Assembly (NCBI GenBank): GCA_030630445.1
Contig: DAOVNC010000069.1
Location: 1 to 11,453 of the forward strand
DNA: 11,453 nt
Direction: 5' to 3'
DNA from: Kiritimatiellales bacterium
GTDB taxonomy: Bacteria; Verrucomicrobiota; Kiritimatiellia; Kiritimatiellales; Pontiellaceae
Shown piece by piece: positions 4,415 through 11,448 of this stretch. The notes under the pieces were generated by a model, which did no database searches, was not told the origin of the DNA, and was given only the letters and a program-made list of their open reading frames with translations. Positions within the stretch are counted from its first letter, which is position 1. The number at the start of each line of letters is the position of its first letter. A program made the position numbers and the translations under genes.

Positions 4415-5758
4415 CTACTTTCTAGTCAACTTCTTCAAGCGTAGCAACCTTTTTTCCATCTTTTTGAACTGTTTCCCCATTTTCCCCGTCTGCTCGAACC
4501 GCTTGAGCAACTGGTTCACATCCGCCAGCTTGCGTCCGCAGCCAGCGGCAATACGGAGTCGTCGGCTCCGGTCGATCTCCTTCGGATGCCGCCGTTCCCA
4601 GGTTGTCATGCTCTGGATGATCGACTCGAATTTCTTCATTTCGACCTCCGAGGAGGCCGCGGCGGCCTGTTTTTGCTGGGTCGACATTTTCATCATGTCG
4701 CCCGGCATCATATCGAAAAGGCTCTCCATCGAACCCAGCTTCTTCATCTGCTTGATCTGGGAAAGGAAGTCCTCGAGGTCGAGCTGGTTGTTCATCAGCT
4801 TTTCCTGCATTTTCATGGCATCCTTCTCGTCCACCACGCCCTGCGCCTTTTCCACAAAGCTAACCACATCGCCTTTGCCGAGGATGCGCGCCGCCATGCG
4901 GTCGGGATAGAACGGGGTCAAATCGTCCATCTTTTCGCCGCTACCCGTCATCAGGATCGGACAGCCGGTCACAGCATGGACGGAGAGCGCCGCCCCACCC
5001 CGCGCGTCGCCGTCGAGCTTGGTCAGGATCATACCCGTCAGGCCGACGGCCTCGCGGAAGGCTTCGGCCACATTGACGGATTCCTGTCCGATGGCGGCAT
5101 CGAGCACAAGTACCGCGTTGCGCGGCTCGGTCCATGCGCGGAAATGCTTCAATTCGGCAATCAGCTCATCGTCCACCTGGAAGCGGCCGCCGGTGTCGTA
5201 GATCACCACATCGTATTTTCCATCCTTGGAAAACTGTGCCGCACGCTTGCCGAGCATTGGAACGGTTTCGCCGGGTTCCGGTTCCAGGATATCGACCCCC
5301 ACCTGCTTCGCCAAAATAGAAAGCTGCTCGACGGCGGCGGGTCGACGGATATCGCACGCGACGAGCAAAACGCGACGGCCCGACTTTTTCCAGCGGTTGG
5401 CCAGCTTGCCCGCCGTGGTGGTCTTGCCTGAACCGTGCAACCCCATCAGCATCACCGAGGCGGGATGCCCCGTCAGATCGAACTCCTTGTGCGCGCCACC
5501 CAACAGTTCGACGAGTTCGTCGTTCACGCGCTTGATGATCTGCTGGCCGGGCGTAACGCTATCGAGCACTTCCTCGCCCATGCAGGAATCCTGCACGCGC
5601 TTCACAAAGTCGCGCGCGACGCGGAAGTTGACATCGGCCTCAAGTAGCGCCAGGCGCACTTCGCGCAACGCGTCCTTCACGTTTTTCTCCGACAGCTTGC
5701 CGTAGCCGCGCAGGTTTTTGAAGGTCTTCTGGAGTGCGGTGGATAGGTTTTCGAACAT
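4415..5758 (-). CDS. ffh: Signal recognition particle protein Ffh (SRP54)
   Basis: GTPase that binds 4.5S RNA and signal peptides and delivers ribosomes to FtsY at the membrane. The 447 residues show the N domain (1-95) and the G domain, with P-loop GLHGSGKT at 106-113, CDIRRPAA at 135-142, TKLD at 246-249 and DARGG at 251-255. The Met-rich M domain (about 320-447) carries SRRLRIAAGCG at 398-408 for RNA binding. Two deviations stand out: the G3 motif is DTGGR (188-192) rather than the near-universal DTAGR, and the M-domain motif reads GCG where GSG is usual. The reading frame is intact and all other motifs are sound. It is the first gene of the leftward cluster; the ATG is supported by the N-domain start (MFENLSTALQKTFKNLRG). 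The ribosome site is weak. Confidence 0.97.
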   Translation of the reverse strand: MFENLSTALQKTFKNLRGYGKLSEKNVKDALREVRLALLEADVNFRVARDFVKRVQDSCMGEEVLDSVTPGQQIIKRVNDELVELLGGAHKEFDLTGHPASVMLMGLHGSGKTTTAGKLANRWKKSGRRVLLVACDIRRPAAVEQLSILAKQVGVDILEPEPGETVPMLGKRAAQFSKDGKYDVVIYDTGGRFQVDDELIAELKHFRAWTEPRNAVLVLDAAIGQESVNVAEAFREAVGLTGMILTKLDGDARGGAALSVHAVTGCPILMTGSGEKMDDLTPFYPDRMAARILGKGDVVSFVEKAQGVVDEKDAMKMQEKLMNNQLDLEDFLSQIKQMKKLGSMESLFDMMPGDMMKMSTQQKQAAAASSEVEMKKFESIIQSMTTWERRHPKEIDRSRRLRIAAGCGRKLADVNQLLKRFEQTGKMGKQFKKMEKRLLRLKKLTRK

Positions 5759-5922
5759 GGGATTCAGTTATTGGTTAATGGTTCTTCGTTATTGGGAAGC
5801 CAGATAGTTAAGCGTAAACCCCGGTTTTTTCAAACCACTAAACCAGACTAATTGCCCAAATCCATTGCATCGTAAACCGCACCGCCCTACAGTGCCCTCT
5901 CCTCAAACAAGGAATAGAACCC
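5759..5922. promoter_or_regulatory. Divergent promoter region between ffh and the yehS-like gene
   Basis: These 164 bases separate leftward ffh from rightward yehS-like, so both promoters should lie here. The sequence is AT-rich at 5765-5815. I see no confident -35/-10 pair. An AAGGA site before the rightward ATG is clear (about 5909-5913). Confidence 0.5.
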
Positions 5923-6378
5923 ATGACCCATAACGACACGTTGCGCCGCCTGCGCTACGCGCTGAACATCAACGACGCCAAAATCGCGGAAGCCGTCGCC
6001 CGCACTGGACGGGACACGACGGCAGACGAAGTCGTCAACTGGCTAAAACGGGAAGACGAACCCGGCTACACCGAACTCTCCCCCGCCCTGCTCTGCCGCT
6101 TTCTTGACGGCCTCATCATCGACAAACGCGGCCCCCACCCCAGCGGAGCCATGCCGGAACCGCAGGAATTCCTTTCCAACAATGAAATCCTGAAAAAACT
6201 ACGGATCGCCCTCGAACTGCAGGCCGACGGAATGGTTGCCATTTTCAAGCGGGTTGAATTTACCGTAACCAAAGCCGAACTTGGAGCCTTCTTCCGCCGC
6301 CCCGAGCACCGCAATTTCCGCAAATGCCCCGAGCAAGTCCTGAAGAAATTCATCAAAGGCCTCAGCACGAAACCCTGA
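5923..6378 (+). CDS. yehS: DUF1456 (YehS-like) protein
   Basis: The 151 residues contain two tandem copies of the DUF1456 domain. The first spans about 4-70 (LRRLRYALNINDAKIAEAV, then EVVNWLKREDEPGYTELSPALLCRFLDGLIIDKRG). The second spans about 86-149 (NNEILKKLRIALELQADGMVAIF, then LGAFFRRPEHRNFRKCPEQVLKKFIKGL). That two-copy layout and the length match E. coli YehS. The function of the family is not established; the helical repeats suggest a small regulatory or nucleic-acid-binding protein. An AAGGA site lies nine bases before ATG. It stands alone, divergent from ffh, and is followed by a non-coding repeat region. Family assignment is firm; role is unknown. Confidence 0.88.
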   Translation: MTHNDTLRRLRYALNINDAKIAEAVARTGRDTTADEVVNWLKREDEPGYTELSPALLCRFLDGLIIDKRGPHPSGAMPEPQEFLSNNEILKKLRIALELQADGMVAIFKRVEFTVTKAELGAFFRRPEHRNFRKCPEQVLKKFIKGLSTKP

Positions 6379-6402
6379 TCTTCGGAGGGAGTTCAGAAGA
6401 TC
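6377..6402 (+). other. Hairpin at the end of the yehS-like gene
   Basis: GATCTTC (6377-6383) and GAAGATC (6396-6402) form a perfect 7-bp stem around a 12-base loop, overlapping the stop codon. No T tract follows, so it is at best a weak terminator or an RNA-stabilising structure. It abuts the left end of the MITE-like element. Confidence 0.4.
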
Positions 6403-6403
6403 G

Positions 6404-6637
6404 TCGACCGCAAAGACGCTAAGAAGCAAAGGAAGGAATAACGCGATGATGTAGAGAACGCTTCACCCCGCAGGGGACACGAAGTGAGGCTGGCGCGAAG
6501 CGACGGCAATGAAGAGCAACGAAATGGCAACCGTTGCCCGGCCGCAAAGCACCGCCTCCCTTCGGGTAGGCGGTCTCTACACCTTGGTTGATGGTCTCAA
6601 TATTTATCCGCCGGATCTATAGCGTCTTTGCGGTCGA
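6404..6637. mobile_element. MITE-like non-coding element with 18-bp perfect inverted ends
   Basis: The ends are TCGACCGCAAAGACGCTA (6404-6421) and its exact reverse complement (6620-6637), enclosing 198 bases with no gene. Inside is a second inverted repeat, TGTAGAGA (6450-6457) and TCTCTACA (6574-6581), plus a strong hairpin at 6551-6574 with a TTCG loop. The end sequence (CGCAAAGACGCTAAG) resembles a short intergenic motif common in many environmental genomes. No transposase is present, so it could only move in trans, or it is a structured repeat. I see no target-site duplication directly outside the ends. Confidence 0.7.
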
Positions 6638-6916
6638 TAAACAAACCGTGGGCCCTAAACGTTCTCCGTTCCCCTGCCGGTGCCAGATTTCGGCCCCCCA
6701 TCCCGCGGCGTGATTCCCGCCTTAATGCGTTCCATCTTCAGCAACGACCCGATTTTTTGTGCACTTTCCCTGCCACAACCCGCTCCTGATTATATGATAA
6801 ACGGATATTTTACCCCTTAAACACCCAGTTTGGAGTCGGTTTATATGATATATGACGTATTCAGACGAGAGTCTCCAAGGGTTGTTTATTGATTTCCGGG
6901 ACTCTTTTTGAAACGG
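6638..6916. other. Non-coding stretch with no recognised gene
   Basis: This 279-base remainder of the gap holds two copies of TTATATGATA (6790-6799 and 6841-6850) in an AT-rich patch, and a distant pair AGAGTC/GACTCT near 6869-6910 beside a T run on the + strand. I see no gene, no tRNA and no convincing terminator for the leftward GreA-type gene. Confidence 0.4.
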
Positions 6917-7384
6917 CTACTCGACGCGCAGAATTTTCAAGGAAGATCCGACCCGGAAGGAAAAGGTGTCGCCTTGCAACTTATCGGCGAGCGCCGCACC
7001 GACCGGCGACTCAGGAGTAATAACGGTCACTTCGTGGCCATCAATCATTAGCTCGATGCCGCCCCCGCAATGGAGCAGAAAAAAGAGCAGGGTCTCGCCG
7101 CCGGAATCCACCTCCACCAAGGCGCCGGGTCCGATCGGTCGGCCGGTAAAGTCCGCCGCAACGAAGCTGCGGAGGTTGTGGACGTCGGCGGCCAGTGACT
7201 GGAACTGCTGCGCGTGACCGCGTGCCAGATAGGAGGCTTCGAGTCCGCAAGTATCCCACTTTGTTTCCGCACGCGCTTCGCTATCGGTCGCACCGGCAGA
7301 GGCCTGTTCGTTCGCGGCGAGCTGTCGGCGCAGGTCTTCTTCCAGCTCCGCGAGCAGGGCTTTTAAAATCATCGGTTTATTCAT
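6917..7384 (-). CDS. GreA/GreB-family transcription factor
   Basis: A 155-residue protein, close to the 158 of GreA. Residues 1-75 are predicted helical and charged (LLAELEEDLRRQLAANEQA, then AETKWDTCGLEASYLARGHAQQ), consistent with the coiled-coil arm that enters the RNA polymerase secondary channel. Residues 80-155 fit the Gre C-terminal fold and include VTVITPESPVGAALADKLQGDTFSF (119-143), which matches the GreA SP(I/L)GxAL-GKxxGD motif. In GreA the arm tip carries two acidic residues that hold Mg and activate transcript cleavage; here the tip region reads RAETKWD, so cleavage activity is uncertain. It belongs with the divergent stand-alone Gre-like proteins rather than canonical GreA. The gene starts divergently from the adenosyltransferase. 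No strong ribosome site is seen; ATG at 7384 is chosen by length. Confidence 0.85.
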   Translation of the reverse strand: MNKPMILKALLAELEEDLRRQLAANEQASAGATDSEARAETKWDTCGLEASYLARGHAQQFQSLAADVHNLRSFVAADFTGRPIGPGALVEVDSGGETLLFFLLHCGGGIELMIDGHEVTVITPESPVGAALADKLQGDTFSFRVGSSLKILRVE

Positions 7385-7509
7385 GCAGGGAGCTATACCC
7401 TTTTTACCCTGAAACCTGAACCTGAAAAGCGGTGAAAGCCGCGACGACCGGAATTTGCATCCATGTTCATGGGCGGTTACAATCCACGCCGTTGAACAGG
7501 AGATTTTCC
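7385..7509. promoter_or_regulatory. Divergent spacer between the Gre-like and pduO-type genes
   Basis: Both flanking genes start away from this 125-base spacer, so it should hold two promoters. An AGGAG site at 7498-7502, seven bases before the ATG at 7510, sets the adenosyltransferase start and argues against the longer open frame from 7432. I see no B12 riboswitch features in the leader, which is too short for one. Confidence 0.5.
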
Positions 7510-8052
7510 ATGGTTAAGATTTTTACGAAAACGGGCGACAAGGGCGAGACGGGACGGTTTGACGGAACGCGCGTTCCGAAGAACGATCCACTGATTGAGG
7601 TGAACGGCACGATTGATGAATGCAACTCGTTCATCGGAGTGGCGAGAAGCTTCACCGAAGATGGGCGGCTAGACGATATTCTCAAGGGTTTCCAGAGCCT
7701 GCTGATTGTTGCGGGTTCGGAGGTGACCAATGTAGGAAACGACGGCCGCCTCCCCTTCATTGCCGATGACGATATCCATGCATTGGAAGATTTGATCGAT
7801 GATCTGGAGGCGGAAATCCCGCCGCTGACCCAGTTTATCCTCCCGGCCGGGGGCAAGGTTTCCGCACATCTGCATCTGGCGCGCACGGCGTCGCGCAAGG
7901 CTGAACGGCGGTTGGTCACGTTGCAGGAAACGATGGAGATCAACAAAACCCTGCTCGCCTACTTCAACCGCCTGTCCGACACCCTCTTCGTCCTCGCCCG
8001 CCACGCCGCCCACCAGGATGGCGGAACGGATGAGGTTTGGGTCAATCCGTAG
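7510..8052 (+). CDS. pduO: PduO-type cob(I)alamin adenosyltransferase
   Basis: Transfers the adenosyl group of ATP to cob(I)alamin, giving coenzyme B12, in the cytoplasm. The 180 residues show the N-terminal ATP motif KIFTKTGDKGETGRFDG (3-19) with R21-VPKNDP, and then the family block NGTIDECNSFIG (32-43). The C-terminal signature FILPAGGK (109-116), LHLARTASRKAERR (121-134) and YFNRLSDTLFVLAR (151-164) contains the expected Arg, Glu and Asn-Arg-Leu-Ser-Asp residues. It is full length. An AGGAG site supports the start at 7510. It is a single gene here, with no cobalamin-biosynthesis or B12-enzyme gene adjacent, so it probably serves salvage for B12 enzymes encoded elsewhere. Its stop lies 12 bases from the stop of the convergent membrane-protein gene. 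Confidence 0.95.
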   Translation: MVKIFTKTGDKGETGRFDGTRVPKNDPLIEVNGTIDECNSFIGVARSFTEDGRLDDILKGFQSLLIVAGSEVTNVGNDGRLPFIADDDIHALEDLIDDLEAEIPPLTQFILPAGGKVSAHLHLARTASRKAERRLVTLQETMEINKTLLAYFNRLSDTLFVLARHAAHQDGGTDEVWVNP

Positions 8053-8064
8053 CCGCCTTGGGTT

Positions 8065-9786
8065 TTATAATTCAACCAAACGCACCGAGGCATTTTCCCG
8101 GCGAACCCATGGATGGTCGTTAAGGTTGCGGTGGTCGGCTTCCCACACAAGGATCTGACAGGTCGCCAGCGGTTCGGGCAGGACAAATTCAATGGCGATT
8201 GCCCCGTTGGTTCCGCCCGCCAGAACGCGTGCTTCGAGACCGGTCGAGGTGCGATAGGTTCTTCCGCCGTCGAGCTTCGACCAAGCAAATCTTTTAAGTC
8301 CATATTCCTGTATGCGTTGCCTCCCGCCTTGCAAGACCAGAGCATGGGTTCCCTTTCGGTGCAACTGAACGCCCGCCCCCATCAGGGGCGGCGGATCGCC
8401 AGGCTTCCAGAGGGTTCCGTTTTGTCCGGGCATCATGGTCAAAACATCCACCGAGAGTTCGGGGTCGTTGAGAACAACCCGCAGGATTTCCTGCGTGAAT
8501 TGCGCGCGGACAAACATTCCGGGTTGGTTGACGATCAAGAGATGCCCGCCTTTATTAATTTTCCCGCGCACGGATTCGATCTGTTGCGTCATCTCGCGAA
8601 CCGAGCCGGGCTGGTCGGTGATCTCGATATGCTTGCCATAAAGCTTAACCGCGTGAAAGGCGACGTAGGCTCCGAGCAACACCGCGAGCGGAGTTTGCCA
8701 CTTTTTCGGGCGGGTTGAAACCAGCAAGCCGAGCAGGGCCACGAAGGCCACGGACGGCAGGTAGAGATAGCGTTCGCTCAGATAGACAAAGCTGGCGGGT
8801 AGCCAGGTTGTGGCCCCGAGCAGGAGCAACAACCAAAAACGTCCATCGCGCCGGAGAACGAAACCAAAACCAAGCAACAAAAGAATGGCAAGCGCGGGAG
8901 CCAACCCACTGTTCATGGCGGAAATAGTTTCCGCATCGGCAAAAGGAACCGTCCATTCCGCAAACAGCAGGTTGCCGGAATAGCTGCGTAGCTGAAGCCA
9001 GAGATGTTCACCGAAACCAGGGTGCAGCGGGGAAATGAGATAGGGATAAACGAAGTCGCTCCCCTCGCCCGCCAAGGCCAATTGCTTGATGCCGAGCACC
9101 GCCGCTGCCGCCAGGCCATATGCGGCATAGAGCTTCCATTCGATGCGGCGGCGGGAAACAAAATGGTCGTAGGCCATCAATACCACCGGTGCGGCAACAA
9201 CTAATTCCTTGGTGATGAACCCGAAGGTGAAACAGAGCACCGCCCACCATCGCAGCGCGGGTCGGTCGTCATTTGACACATGCAGGGCGATGGTTCCGAG
9301 AAATCCCAGTGCGGCAAGCGAATCGGTGCGCCCGGCGACATACCAGATGCACTCCCCATGCGTCCAAAGCGCGGCAAAAAGCGCGGTCGACAGGATGGTC
9401 GGGAGGCCGGGCCCCAGCCAACGGTGCAGAAGGAATCCAACCAACATCGCGCACCCAAGATGAATCAGAACATTGGTTAGAGTCAGGCCGAAGGGATATT
9501 GATCGCCCCACACGTGCCAATCGAGCGCATAGGACAACACCACCGTCGGACGGAAAAAATGAACAAGGCCATCCTCCTCCATAAACCAAAGATGATCCCA
9601 CCGGTTTTCGACGGTTGCCGCCTCGGCAACCGCCATGTTGCCTGCCGCTACTTGCTGGATGTTGTGAAGATAGCGATAGTCGTCTGCCTCCAAGCGCGGT
9701 GCCTTTAGCGCCGGCCACGAAACCGCCAGCACAATCAGAAGACACAGCAGATGGCTGAAGAGCAAGCTGGTTCGCTGGGCAGTCAA
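8065..9786 (-). CDS. GT-C family membrane glycosyltransferase, TMTC/PMT-like
   Basis: A 573-residue polytopic membrane protein. The N-terminal 385 residues hold about ten hydrophobic segments; the C-terminal 180 are soluble. Several motifs match the TMTC and protein O-mannosyltransferase-like GT-C group: ADDYRYL (34-40, first-loop acidic pair Asp35/Asp36), FFRPTVVLSYALD (77-89), LTNVLIH (103-109), AGRTDSLA (151-158), TKE (192-194) and SERYLYLPSVAF (337-348). These enzymes transfer sugars from polyprenyl-phosphate donors to protein or glycan outside the membrane; donor and acceptor are unknown here. The TPR repeats usual after the membrane part are missing and replaced by an unassigned domain. 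The start is TTG, two codons after the sulfatase stop and in the same frame, with AAGGA 11 bases before it inside the sulfatase end. Co-translation with the sulfatase is likely. Confidence 0.82.
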   Translation of the reverse strand: MTAQRTSLLFSHLLCLLIVLAVSWPALKAPRLEADDYRYLHNIQQVAAGNMAVAEAATVENRWDHLWFMEEDGLVHFFRPTVVLSYALDWHVWGDQYPFGLTLTNVLIHLGCAMLVGFLLHRWLGPGLPTILSTALFAALWTHGECIWYVAGRTDSLAALGFLGTIALHVSNDDRPALRWWAVLCFTFGFITKELVVAAPVVLMAYDHFVSRRRIEWKLYAAYGLAAAAVLGIKQLALAGEGSDFVYPYLISPLHPGFGEHLWLQLRSYSGNLLFAEWTVPFADAETISAMNSGLAPALAILLLLGFGFVLRRDGRFWLLLLLGATTWLPASFVYLSERYLYLPSVAFVALLGLLVSTRPKKWQTPLAVLLGAYVAFHAVKLYGKHIEITDQPGSVREMTQQIESVRGKINKGGHLLIVNQPGMFVRAQFTQEILRVVLNDPELSVDVLTMMPGQNGTLWKPGDPPPLMGAGVQLHRKGTHALVLQGGRQRIQEYGLKRFAWSKLDGGRTYRTSTGLEARVLAGGTNGAIAIEFVLPEPLATCQILVWEADHRNLNDHPWVRRENASVRLVEL

Positions 9787-9792
9787 ACCAGA

Positions 9793-11286
9793 TTATTTCC
9801 TTTGGCTCGGCGGTTCGTCCGGCACCTCATACTGTTTTTTCAACCGGTCGAGTTCCTTTTCCAGCTTCTTGGTTATCCCCGCATATTCCGGATTGCCGTG
9901 GATATTTTTCATTTCGGTGGAATCTTTTTCGAGGTCGAAGAGTTCCCACTCCTCGCCTTCGGGGACATCCTTGCCATAGAAGCGGATCAGCTTGTAGCGG
10001 CCGTTGAATACGCCCTCGTGGCGGCGGACGCTATGCGCTCCGGGATATTCATAGTAGTGGTAGTAGAGCGATGTCCGCCAATCCTTCGGCGTCTCGCCCT
10101 TGAGTAGCGGAACAAGGCTCTTGCCCTGCATGTCGTCCGGAATCGGCGCGCCGGCCAGATCAAGGAAGGTTTCGGCAAAGTCGATGTTCTGCACGAGATC
10201 GGTATTGACGGAGCCGGGCTTGATCTTTCCCGGCCAGTAGGCAATCAGGGGCGTGCGGAAGGATTCTTCATACATGAAACGCTTATCGAACCAACCGTGC
10301 TCACCCATGTAGAAGCCTTGATCGGAGGAATACATCACGATGGTGTTCTTATCGAGCCCTTGTTCTTTCAAAGCTTGGAGGACACGGCCTACGTTTTCGT
10401 CGACAGCCCATGTGCAGCGCAAGAAATCCTTCATGTATTGCTGGTATTTCCATTTGACCAGTTCCTTTCCTACGGGTTTGTTGGCCTCGAACCATTCATT
10501 GCGGGCGACATACTGTCCACCGGGTTTGGCAAACCTCTGCCCAACCTTTAGATCTCCCTCCATGCGCATCGTCCTTTCGATGCTCATGTCTTGTTTATGG
10601 GCGGCGGTAGCGCGGGTGGCATAGTCGTCGAACAGGTTGGCCGGTTCGGGGATGTCGACATCTGCATACTTTCCCATATGCCGCTCGGCGGGTTGCCAGT
10701 TGCGGTGCGGCGCCTTGTGGTGAATCATCAGCATGAACGGCTTGCTTTTGTCGCGCTTGTTTTCCAGCCAATCGAGCGCCTTGTCGGTAATGATGTCGGT
10801 GGTATAGCCCTCGTACTTTGTTTTTCCTTCTTCGGTGACAAAGGAGGGATTGTAGTAGGCACCCTGCCCCGGCAACACCTCCCAATAGTCGAAGCCCTGC
10901 ATCTTTCCGGCAAGATGGATCTTTCCGACCATGACGGTTTGGTAGCCGTTTTTCTGAAGGATCTTTTGGAACTGCTGCTGGTCGTGGTTAAACGGTCCGC
11001 GGTTGTCGATCTTTCCATTCAGATGGCTATGTTTTCCTGTCAGCAGCGTGGCGCGGCTCGGCGCGCAGATGGAGTTGCCGACATAGGCGCGATCAAACCG
11101 CATGCCTTCGCGGGCCAGCCGGTCGATATTCGGCGAGGGATTGAGTTTCTGCAACCGCCCCCCGTAGGCACCGATCGTTTGATACGAATGGTCGTCTGAA
11201 AAGATCCAGACCATATTCGGCTTGTCTACGGCCTTCGCCCAGGCACCCAGTCCCATCAGAGCTATTACCAATATCATTCGTTTCAT
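9793..11286 (-). CDS. Secreted sulfatase (S1 family, GlcNAc-6-sulfatase-like)
   Basis: Hydrolyses sulfate esters, probably on a sulfated polysaccharide, outside the cytoplasmic membrane. Residues 1-19 form a signal peptide (MKRMILVIALMGLGAWAKA). The active-site signature is C-A-P-S-R at 74-78, in which Cys74 must be oxidised to formylglycine by a maturase. Metal ligands Asp31, Asp32, Asp322 and Gln323 and the catalytic Lys85, Lys122, His124, His190, His330 and Lys335 candidates are in place. The SSDQGFYMGEHGWFDKRFMYEE block (320-341) and the C-terminal YYHYYEYPG and KLIRFYG motifs are typical of the GlcNAc-6-sulfatase-like branch. At 497 residues it is full length. An AGGAG site six bases before ATG at 11286 supports the start. 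It precedes the membrane glycosyltransferase gene. Substrate is inferred from motif resemblance only. Confidence 0.93.
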   Translation of the reverse strand: MKRMILVIALMGLGAWAKAVDKPNMVWIFSDDHSYQTIGAYGGRLQKLNPSPNIDRLAREGMRFDRAYVGNSICAPSRATLLTGKHSHLNGKIDNRGPFNHDQQQFQKILQKNGYQTVMVGKIHLAGKMQGFDYWEVLPGQGAYYNPSFVTEEGKTKYEGYTTDIITDKALDWLENKRDKSKPFMLMIHHKAPHRNWQPAERHMGKYADVDIPEPANLFDDYATRATAAHKQDMSIERTMRMEGDLKVGQRFAKPGGQYVARNEWFEANKPVGKELVKWKYQQYMKDFLRCTWAVDENVGRVLQALKEQGLDKNTIVMYSSDQGFYMGEHGWFDKRFMYEESFRTPLIAYWPGKIKPGSVNTDLVQNIDFAETFLDLAGAPIPDDMQGKSLVPLLKGETPKDWRTSLYYHYYEYPGAHSVRRHEGVFNGRYKLIRFYGKDVPEGEEWELFDLEKDSTEMKNIHGNPEYAGITKKLEKELDRLKKQYEVPDEPPSQRK

Positions 11287-11385
11287 CGTATTCTCCTGTG
11301 GTTATAAATATAAAATCGCGGAATTTTTCTTGCCGAGTTTACTCATCTCTTTGCCGCCTGAATCGTTAGCTACTTCTCGGGCAAA
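11287..11385 (-). promoter_or_regulatory. Sulfatase leader region
   Basis: The AT-rich run on the - strand just before the AGGAG site (ATTTTATATTTATAACC) is the best place for a -10 region, but I cannot place a matching -35 with confidence. No gene is seen. Confidence 0.35.
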
Positions 11386-11448
11386 GGTGTAGTGCGGGCC
11401 TCTCTGCTTGCCGAGGGCGCGCCCCCTTCGGGAGGCACGCGCTACACC
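11386..11448. repeat. Palindromic repeat with TTCG hairpin at the right edge
   Basis: Arms at 11386-11401 (GGTGTAGTGCGGGCCT) and 11433-11448 (AGGCACGCGCTACACC) are inverted repeats matching at 14 of 16 positions. Between them is a GC hairpin (11421-11436) with a TTCG loop. The hairpin, the location of its one mismatch and the following CTACACC match the hairpin at 6551-6583, so the two are members of one dispersed family. Confidence 0.65.

Noticed and set aside
4586..5431. Rightward open frame of 281 codons
   Set aside because: It is the antisense of ffh. It has a His- and Leu-rich shadow composition, no ribosome site and no recognisable domain.
6199..6429. Leftward 76-codon frame over the end of the yehS-like gene
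   Set aside because: It starts inside the repeat end (LSVFAVDDLL-type translation, a common repeat artefact) and is antisense to DUF1456 sequence.
7432..7509. N-terminal extension of the adenosyltransferase by 26 residues
   Set aside because: The AGGAG site and the family N-terminus (KIFTKTGD) both point to ATG at 7510. The extra residues resemble nothing.
7385..7509. Cobalamin riboswitch before the adenosyltransferase gene
   Set aside because: The leader is only 125 bases. I could not find the B12-box-like conserved sequence, and the space is too short for a full riboswitch.
8113..8718. Rightward open frame of 201 codons downstream of the adenosyltransferase gene
   Set aside because: It is antisense to the C-terminal part of the GT-C membrane protein and has no ribosome site or family motif.
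10591..11199. Rightward open frame of 202 codons
   Set aside because: It is antisense to the N-terminal half of the sulfatase, whose catalytic motifs are unambiguous.
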